A DNA stretch of 64,000 nucleotides from Atrina japonica (lineage: Eukaryota > Mollusca > Bivalvia > Pterioida > Pinnidae), in NCBI GenBank assembly GCA_030159075.1, contig BROG01000482.1, positions 77,001 to 141,000 of the forward strand. Reading direction: 5' to 3'. Position numbers and translations under genes: made by a program. Under the pieces are notes generated by a model. It was not told where the DNA came from. It saw only the letters and a list, made by a program, of their open reading frames with translations, and did no database searches. This document shows, piece by piece, positions 10,001-19,690 of this stretch (position 1 is the stretch's first letter; every line of letters starts with the position of its first letter).

Positions 10001-13000
10001 AGTAAGTATTGCACATGTGTACAAAATAATGTCAACAGGTAAGTGTAAAAGTAAGTATCACATGTGTACAAAACATGTCAAAAGGTAAGTGTAAAAGTAA
10101 GTATTGTACATGTGTACAAAACATGTCAACAGGTAAGTATAAAAGTAAGTATTGTACATGTGTACAAAATAATGTCAACAGGTAAGTGTAAAAGTAAGTT
10201 TTGCACATGTGTACAAAACATGTCAAATAGCTAAGTATATAAGTAAGTATTGTTCTTGTGTGCAAAATAATGTCAACAGCTAAGTATAAAAGTAAGTATT
10301 GTACAAGTGTACAAAACATGTCAACAGGGAAGTATAAAGGCAAGTACTGTACATGTATACAAAAACATGTCAAATAGCTAAGTATAGAAGCATAATGAGT
10401 AAGTACAAATGTACAAAGAGATGTCAATGGCTAAGTATAAAAGTAAGTAAATCTACAAATATAAAATGGTGGTACTTGTCTATAGAGACCACTCCATCAG
10501 ACACTGTGTTTTCTCAAGACAGATGGCCACCCAAGGAAAATAGTCTGTCAAAAGAGATTTGTGATATTTCCTGTCAAGAAAAGTGGTCTTTGATGACAGT
10601 GGTCATGTGTCACAGGTTCTACAGTATGGACACCTGATGTGGTTTTGGTTTTATCAGTCATGATGTAAGTTGTAAAGACAGTTGCATCATATATCAGCTT
10701 ATCAGCTGCTGTACCATCACATGGAGGGGTGTCTGTGGTCAAGTGCTTAGAGCATCACACTTTAAACCATAATGTCTGTCTAGTCAGCTTAGGTTTGAGT
10801 CCTACTGGAAACTAAACTGATTTTATGAGAACAGGGTTCTTTTCCTCACCATTCAAAACTGGCCACCACCATATAACTGAAAAACTGTTGAGTGTGGCAT
10901 AAAACACCATACAAAACTGACTGCCACCATATAACTGAAAGACTGTTAAGTGTGGCATAAAACACTATACAAAACTGACTGACACCATATAACTGAAAAA
11001 CTGTTAAGTGTGGCATAAAACACCATACAAAACTGACTGACACCATATAACTGAAAAACTGTTAAGTGTGGCATAAAACACCATACAAAACTGACTGACA
11101 CCATATAACTGAAAAACTGTTAAGTGTGGCATAAAAACACCATACAAAACTGACTGACACCATATAACTGAAAAACTGTTAAGTGTGGCATAAAACACCA
11201 TACAAAACTGACTGACACCATATAACTGAAAAACTGTTAAGTGTGGCATAAAACACCATACAAAACTGACTGACACCATATAACTGAAAAACTGTTAAGT
11301 GTGGGCATAAAACACCATACAAAACTGACTGACACCATATAACTGAAAAACTGTTAAGTGTGGCATAAAACACCATACAAAACTGACTGACACCATATAA
11401 CTGAAAAACTGTTGAGTGTGGCATAAAACACCATACAAAACTGACTGACACCATATAACTGAAAAACTGTTAAGTGTGGCATAAAACACCATACAAAACT
11501 GACTGACACCATATAACTGAAAAACTGTTGAGTGTGGCATAAAACACCATACAAAACTGACTGACACCATATAACTGAAAAACTGTTGAGTGTGGCATAA
11601 AACACCATACAAAACTGACTGACACCATATAACTGAAAAACTGTTAAGTGTGGCATAAAACACCATACAAAACTGACTGACACCATATAACTGAAAAACT
11701 GTTAAGTGTGGCATAAAACACCATACAAAACTGACTGACACCATATAACTGAAAAACTGTTAAGTGTGGCATAAAACACCATACAAAACTGACTGACACC
11801 ATATAACTGAAAAACTGTTGAGTGTGGCATAAAACATCATACAAAACTGACTGACACCATATAACTGAAAAACTGTTAAGTGTGGCATAAAACACCATAC
11901 AAAACTGACTGACACACCATATAACTGAAAAACTGTTAAGTGTGGCATAAAACACCATACAAAACTGACTGACACCATATAACTGAAAAACTGTTAAGTG
12001 TGGCATAAAACACCATACAAAACTGACTGCCACCATATAACTGAAAAACTGTTAAGTGCTGTGTAAAACACCATACAAAACTGACTGACACCATATAACT
12101 GAAAAACTGTTGAGTGTGGCGTAAAACACCATTCAAACAAACAAACAAACCTTGGTTGAAATCAGATATTCTGTGGTGTGGTCTAATACATGACTTACAT
12201 ACTTCACCAACACATCTTGTTTCCATGGTTACAGTTTTATGACTTACATACTTCACCAACACATTTTGTTTCCATGGTTACTGTTTTATGACTTACATTT
12301 ATCACCAACACAACTTGTTCTCATGGTTATGACTTACATATTTCACCAATACAACTTGTTTCCATGGTTACAGTTTTATGACTTACATATTTCAGCAAAA
12401 CATCTTGTTCTCATGGTTATGACTTACATATTCACCAATACATCTTGTTTCTATGGTTACAGTTTTATGACTTACATACTTCACCAATACTTTTCGTGGT
12501 TACAGTTTTATGACTTACATACTTCACCAACACATCTTGTTTTCATGGTCACAGTTTTATGACTTACATATTTCTCCAATACATCTTGTTCTCATGGTTA
12601 TGACTTACATATTTTACTAACACATCTTGTTTCCATGGTTACAGTTTCATGACTTATATATTTCATCAACCCATCTTGTTTCCATGGTTACGGTTTTATG
12701 CCTTACATATTTCACCAACACATCTTGTTTCCATGGTTACGGTTTTATGCCTTACATATTTCACCAACACATCTTGTTTCCATGGTTACGGTTTTATGAC
12801 TTACATATTTCACCAACACATCTTGCTTCCATGGTCACAATTTTATGACTTACATACTTCATCAACACTTTTCATGGTTACAGTTTTATGACTTGCATAC
12901 TTCAGAAACACATCTTGTTTCCATGGTTACATATTTATTTTAACTAAATGTTGCTTGTTTATATTTGTATTTTTCAGTCAATGTATGCACTTATGGCCAA

Positions 13001-14021
13001 GTGCGAAGAGCTCAGTAACAGTATGAAGCCTGTATATAAATTATCAGATCAAATGTATCCTTTTATATCTGTGTAATGAAGAAGAGGAGAGAGATGGTTA
13101 GAGAAAGAGAAATCATTTCAACATTTGAAATAAACCTATAGTGAGCTACAAGCACCAATTAAGATGATTTGAAATGCTTTTTAAGTTTGACTCCTTTTCC
13201 AGTATTACAGAAGCAGACATTTAAGAGAGGATTTTAGTCAGATATCTATATAACAGATTATTTAAGTATATCAGATAATTCTAGTCCATATAAGAGATAT
13301 GACATATACGAAATAAATGATAAACATCCATATGATAGGTGATAATAGTCAATATAACAGGTGATGAGAGTACATATAATAGATGATGATAGTCCATATA
13401 ATAAACGTTGATAGTCCATATGATAGATGATGATAGTCCATATAACAGTTGATGATAGTCCATATAATAGATGTTGATAGTCCATATGATAGATAATGAT
13501 AGTCCATATAATAGATGATGATAGTCCATATAATAGATGATGATAGTCCATATGATAGATGATGATAGTCCATATAACAGTTGATGATAGTCCATATGAT
13601 AGATGATGATAGTCCATATAACAGTTGATGATAGTCCATATAACAGTTGATGATAGTCCATATGATAGATGATGATAGTCCATATAACAGTTGATGATAG
13701 TCCATATGATAGATGATGATAGTCCATATAACAGTTGATGATAGTCCAGATAATAAATGTTGATAGTCCATATGATAGATGATGATAGTCCATATGATAG
13801 ATGTTGATAGTCCATATGATAGATAATGATAGTCCATATAACAGTTGATGACAGTACATATAATAGATGTTGATAGTCCATATGATAGATGTTGATAGTC
13901 CATATGATAGATGTTGATAGTCCATATTGTTGTGTTCCTTTACATTGTCTACAGCAAGGAGATCAAGAGGTTGTTGGACCGATTTGAAGGACAGCTAACA
14001 GAGAAGCCATCAAAATCCTGA
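3210..14021 (+). CDS. BORCS6: BLOC-1-related complex subunit 6 (lyspersin), five coding exons
   Basis: Subunit of BORC, the lysosome-surface complex that recruits ARL8 and couples lysosomes to kinesin. Coding exons 3210-4020, 4631-4872, 9631-9714, 12978-13054 and 13955-14021 join in frame (phases 1,0,0,2) to a 426-residue protein. Residues 1 to about 310 are Ser/Asp/Glu-rich and look disordered, with a 20-residue duplicated segment. The conserved C-terminal domain begins near residue 319 (IDPLAVIELEVQAKKVADS), passes MSAITVGCLDAYKKSVD (352 on) and SMYALMAKCEEL (380 on), and ends with EIKRLLDRFE. It matches human BORCS6 (357 residues) almost position by position as I remember it. The human gene lacks these introns as far as I recall. 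The start is the first ATG, immediately after a splice acceptor; coding sequence further upstream cannot be excluded. Introns 2, 3 and 4 are largely tandem repeats. Confidence 0.93.
4631..4872 (+). CDS. BORCS6: BORCS6 coding exon 2 (residues 271-351)
   Basis: Acceptor TATTCACAG before 4631; donor CATAAG|GTATAC at 4872/4873. It carries a Ser-rich linker and then the start of the conserved domain (IDPLAVIELE, residues 319-328). Its last bases plus the donor reappear, mutated and tandemly repeated, in the array at 7191-9080. Confidence 0.92.
5363..5707. mobile_element. Long hairpin (foldback) element in BORCS6 intron 2
   Basis: Arms of about 140 bp pair: the left begins AGACATTGGTTTATTGAATA and the right ends TATTCAATAAACCAATGTCT. 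Identity is high, including the internal CGTTTCCGTGCCAAATTAG. The central loop (about 5503-5556, with CTCCCGACATCACTTCAGTG) is repeated directly after the right arm at 5711-5766. It is probably a non-autonomous foldback DNA element. The short open frames inside are by-products. Confidence 0.75.
5870..6770 (+). mobile_element. Pearl-like element: about 158-bp tandem units in BORCS6 intron 2
   Basis: About four degenerate units share ATTCTCGGCAATG, GACTTCATACTTGGCC, GTTACCTGTG, AATTATATGGGTTTGA and GGGTGGATCAA. The block ends in CCATACCATCTTTAGC...TTTCTTG. A copy on the opposite strand, with the same units and the same end, lies at 22961-24005. The unit size, and the GACAGAC-type microsatellite seen at the end of the other copy, resemble bivalve Pearl/BIV160 repeats. 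That family assignment is inference. Confidence 0.6.
7191..9080 (+). repeat. 36-bp minisatellite in BORCS6 intron 2, derived from exon 2 junction
   Basis: The core unit is GTAGTATATT-AGATCTAATT-TACACAAGGT-ATACAG, about 50 units with many variants; the first few units (7191-7410) are longer and include GGTATACATCATTGACATCC. The unit matches the BORCS6 exon 2/intron 2 junction at 4854-4888: AGATCTAATTTAC, then AAG|GTATAC, then ATCATTGA. Each unit therefore carries a copy of the donor AAG|GTATAC plus a second donor-like CAG|GTAGTA. Confidence 0.9.
9087..9305. mobile_element. Small MITE with TACTGTATA-type inverted termini
   Basis: The left end TACTGTATATACCTGG and the right end CCAGGTATACAGTA are inverted copies; the subterminal AAATTTTTGCTCCC and GGGACGGAAATT also pair roughly. 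About 219 bp. A right-end fragment of the same family (CTGTCGTAAAA...ACCAGGTATACAGTA) lies at 36775-36861. Confidence 0.7.
9631..9714 (+). CDS. BORCS6: BORCS6 coding exon 3 (residues 352-379)
   Basis: Acceptor TCTCTGTTACAG before 9631; donor ATAAAA|GTAAGT at 9714/9715. It encodes MSAITVGCLDAYKKSVD through DSSIK, the same 28-residue length as the matching human segment. The donor is the first of a long series of identical GTAAGT sites that follow. The frame stays open to 9993, so use of a later donor would extend the protein in frame. Confidence 0.92.
9715..10450 (+). repeat. 48-bp minisatellite made of repeated 5' splice sites, BORCS6 intron 3
   Basis: The unit is GTAAGTATTG-TACATGTGTA-CAAAACATGT-CAACAGGTAA-GTGTAAAA, about 15 units, the later ones degraded. 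Each intact unit carries two donor consensus sites, AAAA|GTAAGT (a copy of the exon 3 boundary) and CAG|GTAAGT. I count 24 GTAAGT occurrences. A near-palindrome TTGTACATGTGTACAA follows the first donor of many units. Confidence 0.92.
10722..12150 (+). mobile_element. SINE whose 3' tail domain is expanded into a 58-bp tandem array
   Basis: The head at about 10722-10830 has an A-box-like TGGTCAAGTGCTTAGAGC and a B-box-like GGTTTGAGTCC. From about 10860 to 12133 runs an array of about 22 units (CTGACACCAT-ATAACTGAAA-AACTGTTAAG-TGTGGCATAA-AACACCATAC-AAAACTGA, 58 bp). The last unit ends in a (CAAA)n-type tail at 12131-12150, as in the SINE at 2345. The unit aligns with that SINE's 3' end (CCATATGAGTGAAAGATT and on). 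The minus-strand open frames over the array are not genes. Confidence 0.8.
12189..12930 (+). repeat. 49-bp minisatellite near the 3' end of BORCS6 intron 3
   Basis: The unit is TGACTTACAT-ACTTCACCAA-CACATCTTGT-TTCCATGGTT-ACAGTTTTA, about 16 copies. A 41-bp variant lacks ACAGTTTT. Each long unit contains TTCCATGGTTACAG, a weak look-alike of a 3' splice site. The array ends about 47 bp before the true exon 4 acceptor. Confidence 0.85.
12978..13054 (+). CDS. BORCS6: BORCS6 coding exon 4 (residues 380-404 and part of 405)
   Basis: Acceptor TATTTTTCAG before 12978; donor CAAAT|GTATCC at 13054/13055. It encodes SMYALMAKCEELSNSMKPVY and the following KLSDQ, aligning with the human MYALMARCEEL segment. 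Confidence 0.92.
13325..13927 (+). repeat. 22-bp minisatellite filling BORCS6 intron 4
   Basis: Units GATGATAGTCCATATAACAGTT and GATGATAGTCCATATGATAGAT alternate irregularly, about 26 copies, more degenerate at the left. Three units make 66 bp, so all three minus-strand frames stay open for 180-214 codons; these are not genes. The array ends about 28 bp before the final exon. Confidence 0.9.
13955..14021 (+). CDS. BORCS6: BORCS6 final coding exon (residues 405-426, stop)
   Basis: Acceptor TTGTCTACAG before 13955. It encodes KEIKRLLDRFEGQLTEK, then PSKS and a TGA at 14019-14021. It aligns with the end of the human protein (RDIKRTLEVLE region). No AATAAA close to the stop was found; the 3' UTR may run into the array that starts near 14134. 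Confidence 0.88.
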
Positions 14022-14133
14022 TAAGAAGAAGTGTATATAAGTGAACTGAGTTTTTGTTATGTTTATGATAGGCTGGTATCACAATATATTGTTGTGATAC
14101 TACAGTTGTACTTAATGATATGTACTAGTAGAA

Positions 14134-15531
14134 GAATCAGAACCTTTTGGTTAGCTGGCCATTATAGATGGTGTCTATGGATCAGAACCCTTGGTTAGCT
14201 GGTCATTATAGATGGTGTCAATGGATCAGAACCCTTGGCTAGCTGGTCATTAAGACTACTCTATCATATGGTCATTATAGATGGTGTCTATGGATCAGAA
14301 CCCTTGGTTAGCTGGTCATTACACTACACTGTCATATGGTCATTATAGATGGTGTCTGTGGATTAGAACCCTTGGCTAGCTGGTCATTACACTACACTGT
14401 CATATGGTCATTATAGATGGTGTCTATGGATCAGAACCCTTGGTTAGCTGGTCATTATAGATGTTGTCTATGGATCAGAACCCTTGGTTAGCTGGTCATT
14501 ATAGATGGTGTCAATGGATCAGAACCCTTGGTTAGCTGGTCATTATAGATGGCGTCTGTGGATCAGAACCCTTGATTAGCTGGTCATTATCACTACACTA
14601 TCATATGGTCATTATAGATGGTGTTTGTGGATCAGAACCCTTGGTTAACTGGTCATTAGAGATGGTGTTTGTGGATCAGAACCCTTGGTTAGCTGGTCAT
14701 TATCACTACACTGTCTTATGGTCATTATAGATGGTGTCTGTGGATCAGAACCCTTGGTTAACTGGTCATTATAGATGGTGTCTGTGGATCAGAACCCTTG
14801 GTTAACTGGTCATTATAGATGGTGTCTGTGGATCAGAACCCTTGATTAGCTGGTCATTATCACTATTCTATCATATGGTCATTATAGATGGTGTCTATGG
14901 ATCAGAACCCTTGGTTAGCTGGTCATTATCACTACACTGTCTTATGGTCATTATAAATTGTGTCTGTGGATCAGAACCCTTGGTTAACTGGTCATTATCA
15001 CTACACTATCATATGGTCATTATAAATTGTGTCTGTTGATCAGAACCCTTGGTTAACTGGTCATTATAGATGGTGTCTTTGTATCAGAACCCTTGGTTAG
15101 CTGGTCATTATCACTACACTGTCATATGGTCATTATAGATGGTGTCTGTGGATCAGAACCCTTGGTTATCTGGTCATTATCACTACACTGTCATATGGTC
15201 ATTATAGATGGTGTCTGTGGATCAGAACCCTTGGTTAGCTGGTCATTATCACTACACTGATGGGTCATTATAGATGGTGTCTGTGGATCAGAACCCTTGG
15301 TTAGCTGGTCATTATCACTACACTGCCATATGGTCATTATAGATGGTGTCTGTGGATCAGAACCCTTGGTTATCTGGTCATTATCACTACACTGCCATAT
15401 GGTCATTATAGATGGTGTCTGTGGATCAGAACCCTTGGTTATCTGGTCATTATCACTACACTGCCATATGGTCATTATAGATGGTGTCTGTGGATCAGAA
15501 CCCTTGGTTAGCTGGTCATTATCACTACACT
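14134..15531 (+). repeat. Minisatellite with 44-bp and 69-bp units, 3' of BORCS6
   Basis: The short unit is GGTTAGCTGG-TCATTATAGA-TGGTGTCTGT-GGATCAGAAC-CCTT. The long unit inserts ATCACTACACTGTCATATGGTCATT, itself partly a duplication of GGTCATTATA. The two forms are interspersed over 1.4 kb. The open frames on both strands arise because 69 is divisible by three. Confidence 0.88.
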
Positions 15532-15669
15532 TTGTTTTAAAGCTTACTGTTTTATATTGTGCAACAGAAAAATATACCTTAAAACAACACATGCCATATT
15601 TATACTAAACATCCAGTGTATCCAATCTTTATAATTTCATAATTAATTAATTTGTAAAATTTGTTTTTC

Positions 15670-15990
15670 TTGTATGTTTGTCTATGTTTCTACATGTTCT
15701 AAGAATGTATCTATTTATGCGTCAGTGTATGAATGTATGTTTATGTGTTTAGTGTGTTTTTATGTGTTCATTGTGTGTTTATGTGTTCAATGTGTGTTTT
15801 ATGTATGTATGTGTTTTGTGTGAGTTTGTGTCTATTCTAGGAGTGTGTTTCTGTTTTGTGTTTAGTGTGTGTTTATGTACATTTAGTATCTGATAATGTG
15901 TTTAGTGAGCATGTTTATGTGTTTATATATTCATGTGTTCTATATGTGTCTACAAGTGTGTACATGTGTCTTTCTAAATAGGTGTGTATG
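15670..15990 (+). repeat. Degenerate TGTGTTTATG simple-sequence region
   Basis: Low-complexity T/G-rich tract built from TGTGTTTATGTGTT-like words. Flanking sequence 15532-15669 and 15991-16736 shows no gene or element boundary that I can support. Confidence 0.6.
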
Positions 15991-16736
15991 TGTGTGTAAG
16001 ATTTCATTGGAAGTTCTATAGATCACTATTAACTATAGCTTCACTACAAAAACAAAAAAATATAATTTCATAACAAAATGTCAGTGTACTTACACAATTC
16101 ATATTGAAATATGGAAATTTATGCAGTTCATTTAGACAATGGTCAGTGTTACTTCAGTTGATCACATTATCAGCAGTTGTTAGTCAGTTTTACAGCTGTT
16201 GGTCAGTATGGCATTCTTTGGACGAATTAGTTTCAGTAACTGTGTATTACATAGTTAGCAACAGCAACCAATCACACAGATGCAAAAAAGTGATGTCATT
16301 TAAGCTAATTTTCTACAAAAATAGATAATGTAAAGTGTTTACCTGCCATTACTTGATTGATATATCTTTTGTTGTATGACTTCGTAGAAATTGTATACAT
16401 ACTTTTTAAGCACTTATTTTTTTCTTACCTACAAGTGCACTTGCAATATGTTCTAATGTATGTTGCATCAGTACCCTTCATTCCTTATAAAACTTGTAAA
16501 ATGTAACAGCATCATAAACTGGAAGCACTTATTTTTACCTCTCCTCTGTTTATCACAAGCTCTTCCATTAGTATTGTATGTCATATTTATAGTATTGGAC
16601 CTAGCATTGTTTCTATATTTTTACTGCACTATATAGATTGACAGTTTTACAATTGTACATATCAAATAAGACCTTATTCTAGTCACTGGCTGCTATTATT
16701 ATTTACTATTTCAACACACATCTAGTTAGCTCAAGA

Positions 16737-16807
16737 TGTACATGCAGTGATCATCGATTCCCTGGCAGACACACCCACTGTAACAGACAACTTACTGTAT
16801 GTAATGT
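16737..16807 (+). other. Exon-like block at the head of a minisatellite
   Basis: Sequence less AT-rich than its surroundings, with an open frame reading VHAVIIDSLADTPTVTDNLL, preceded by a possible acceptor (CTAGTTAG) and followed by CTTACT|GTATGTAATG, a possible donor. The end of this block (CCCACTGTAACAGACA...GTATGTAATG) is the repeat unit of the array that follows. I do not recognise the peptide, and two frames are open, so it may not be coding. Confidence 0.2.
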
Positions 16808-18247
16808 TTATATAACAAAGCCACTGGAACAGACACCTAGCTGTATGTAATACTTATCTAACAAACCTACTGTAACACACCTAGCTGTATGTAATGCTAA
16901 TACAACAAACCTACTGTAACAGACACCTAGCTGTATGTAATGCTTATCTAACAAACCTACTGTAACAGACACCTAGCTGTATGTAATGCTAATACAACAA
17001 ACCTACTGTAACATGTAATGATCTAACACCTACTGTAACACACCTAGCTGTATGTAATGCTTATCTAACAAACCTACTGTAACAGACACCTAGCTGTATG
17101 TAATGCTAATACAACAAACCTACTGGAACAGACACCTATCTGTATGTAATGCTAATACAACAAACCCACTGTAACAGACCTAGCTGTATGTAATACTTAT
17201 ACAACAAACCCACTGGAACAGACACCTAGCTGTATGTAATGCTAATACAACAAACCCACTGGAACAGACACCTAGCTGTATGTAATGCTAATACATGTAA
17301 AACAAACCTACTGGAACAGACACCTAGCTGTTTGTAATTCTTATATAACAAACCTACTGTAACAGACACCTAGCTGTATGTAATACTTATCTAACACACC
17401 CAATAGAATAGACGCCTATCTGTATGTAATGCTAATACAACAAACCTACTGGAACAGACACCTATCTGTATGTAATACTTATCTAACAAACCTACTGTAA
17501 CACACCTAGCTGTATGTAATGCTAATATAACAAACCTACTGTAACAGACACCTATCTGTATGTAATGCTAATACAACACACCCACTAGGAATAGACACCT
17601 AACTGTATGTAATGCTAATACATGTAAAAACCTACTGGAACAGACACCTATCTGTATGTAATACTTATACAACAAACCCACTGTAACTGACACCTAACTG
17701 TATGTAATGCTAATACATGTAAAAACAAACCTACTGGAACAGACACCTAACTGTATGTAATGCTAATACAACAAACCCACTGGAACAGACACCTAACTGT
17801 ATGTAATGCTAATACATGTAAAACAAACCTACTGGAACAGACACCTATCTGTATGTAATGCTAATACAACAAACCCACTGGAACAGACACCTAACTGTAT
17901 GTAATGCTAATACATGTAAAACAAACCTACTGGAACAGACACCTAACTGTATGTAATGCTAATACAACAAACCCACTGGAACAGACACCTAACTGTATGT
18001 AATGCTAATACATGTAAAACAAACCTACTGGAACAGACACCTATCTGTATGTAATGCTAATACAACAAACCCACTGGAACAGACACCTAGCTGTATGTAA
18101 TGCTAATACATGTAAAACAAACCTACTGGAACAGACACCTAACTGTATGTAATGCTAATACAACAAACCTACTGGAACAGACACCTATCTGTATGTAATG
18201 CTAATAAAACAAACCTACTGGAACAGACACCTAGCTGTATGTAATGT
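16785..18247 (+). repeat. 46-bp minisatellite between BORCS6 and CCDC51
   Basis: The unit is CAAACCTACT-GGAACAGACA-CCTAGCTGTA-TGTAATGCTA-ATACAA, about 32 copies. Variants: CCTAACTG or CCTATCTG, CCCACTGGAA, and an inserted ATGTAAAA making ACATGTAAAA. Many units carry CT|GTATGTAAT, a donor-like word. Confidence 0.9.
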
Positions 18248-19014
18248 GTTAATGAAAAGAAAGTTTGGTATCTGAAATTTTTATATTCTAAAAAGTAACA
18301 TTGTATTTTTTCCAGTTACATGTAGACTGTCTAAAATTGTATTTGCATTTAGATGGTCATTACAACACATGTCATGTCTTTTGATTTTTGTTGTGTATTC
18401 AGTGTAATAGGTGTGAATTACTTCCCTTGGAGAACTGATATCTTAAATAAGATATCCTACACATTGTGTCATTTTGTAAATGGTCTACACAGGGTTCTAA
18501 AAGTGATAGGTTTTAGTGTAATCTTTTTCAAAATTTACAAGTTACATATATGTACTGTTTTTTTTTTTGCCAGAGTGATATTTCATGTGTATGATTAAGG
18601 ATTGTAGATGCATACTCAGGGGCAAAGACAAAAAAGGTTCTATAGTCAAGATACATTTTGATTTTCTGTTGTTAATGAAGCCATAATAACTTATCATAGT
18701 TTCAGCAAGTTTATTGTAGTCAAAATGTCTACGGGAACAACTCACTTAAACATAATATATGACTGTCCAATAATTTAGCTCAAATGATTGTAACTCAAAT
18801 CAAGAGGAGTGATTGTCAAAAGAATGGCAATATTTTGAAGTAAGTTTGGAGGAATCATTTTGATTTTTTAAAATAGATACAGACAATTGCTTTCTTCTAA
18901 ATCTAAAAATTTGAAATTCCAAAAATACATGTGTAAGTGATCTCAACTAAAAATGACCAAGACATGAATGTGTCATCTTAGCAAAGTCAAATATTGACTG
19001 ATTAATTTTTCTAT
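18248..19014. other. Intergenic, nothing recognised
   Basis: AT-rich sequence with a poly-T run near 18560. Open frames here are short and unlike any family I know. Confidence 0.4.
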
Positions 19015-19378
19015 TTAAAGGGACACTAGCTGTGTTTACCAAAAATAATTATTTTGATTTTTTCCGCTTTTACTACTTGTACTTGATGTACAATAACAAA
19101 TAAGAGCTGTACACAAGCATAGAAAATCTGATATTCCTATATATTTTGTGAAAATAAGGTCAGTTCCAGTGTGGTATGCATATACAAATGGTCGAATTAA
19201 TCAATTGTAAGTGAATAATTGCAAAATTGGGTTTCTTGAGCAATTTTCACAAAATGTATAGGAATTTAAGAATTTTTATACCTGTGTATATCTCTTTTTG
19301 CTATTTTATATCAGTCTAAGTTGTAAAAAACGAAAGAAAAGTTTTTGAAAAAAACAACAACAGCTAATGTCCCTTTAA
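19015..19378. mobile_element. MITE flanked by TTAA (piggyBac-like ends)
   Basis: The left end is TTAA-AGGGACACTAGCTGTGTT. The reverse complement of the right end is TTAA-AGGGACATTAGCTGTTGTT. It is about 364 bp, AT-rich and without an open frame. TTAA at both ends suggests a piggyBac-type target duplication, but the TTAA could also be part of the terminal repeat. Confidence 0.7.
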
Positions 19379-19436
19379 TGAACAGTATTTATTGTCAACA
19401 CAGTAGTGGGGAATGTGCAATACTTAACGCTGTGTC

Positions 19437-19690
19437 ATATATGACCTTGAGATACTGTTTGGATATGCTGTGTTTTAGATCTATATGACCTTGAGATACC
19501 GTTTGGGGAATGCTGTCATAGATCTATATGACCTTGAGATACTGTGTGGGGAATGCTGTGTCATAGATCTCTGACATTGAGATACCGTTTGGGGAATGCT
19601 GTGTCTTAGATCTATATGACCTTGGAATACTATTTGGGGAATACTATGTAATAGATCAATATGACCTTGAGATACCATTTGGGCTCTTTT
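19437..19690 (+). repeat. About 48-bp tandem repeat, five copies
   Basis: Units of the form GATCTATATGACCTTGAGAT-ACCGTTTGGGGAATGCTGTG-TCATA. They are degenerate at the edges. No gene. Confidence 0.75.

Noticed and set aside
11295..11744. Minus-strand repetitive frames over the 58-bp array (10846-12262)
   Set aside because: Artefact of tandem repetition of a SINE tail; no non-repetitive coding part.
13258..13925. Three overlapping minus-strand frames of 184-214 codons
   Set aside because: All three frames are open because the 22-bp unit lacks stops on that strand. Located in BORCS6 intron 4.
9715..18247. CRISPR-like arrays
   Set aside because: Units are contiguous tandem repeats without unique spacers, in a eukaryotic gene.
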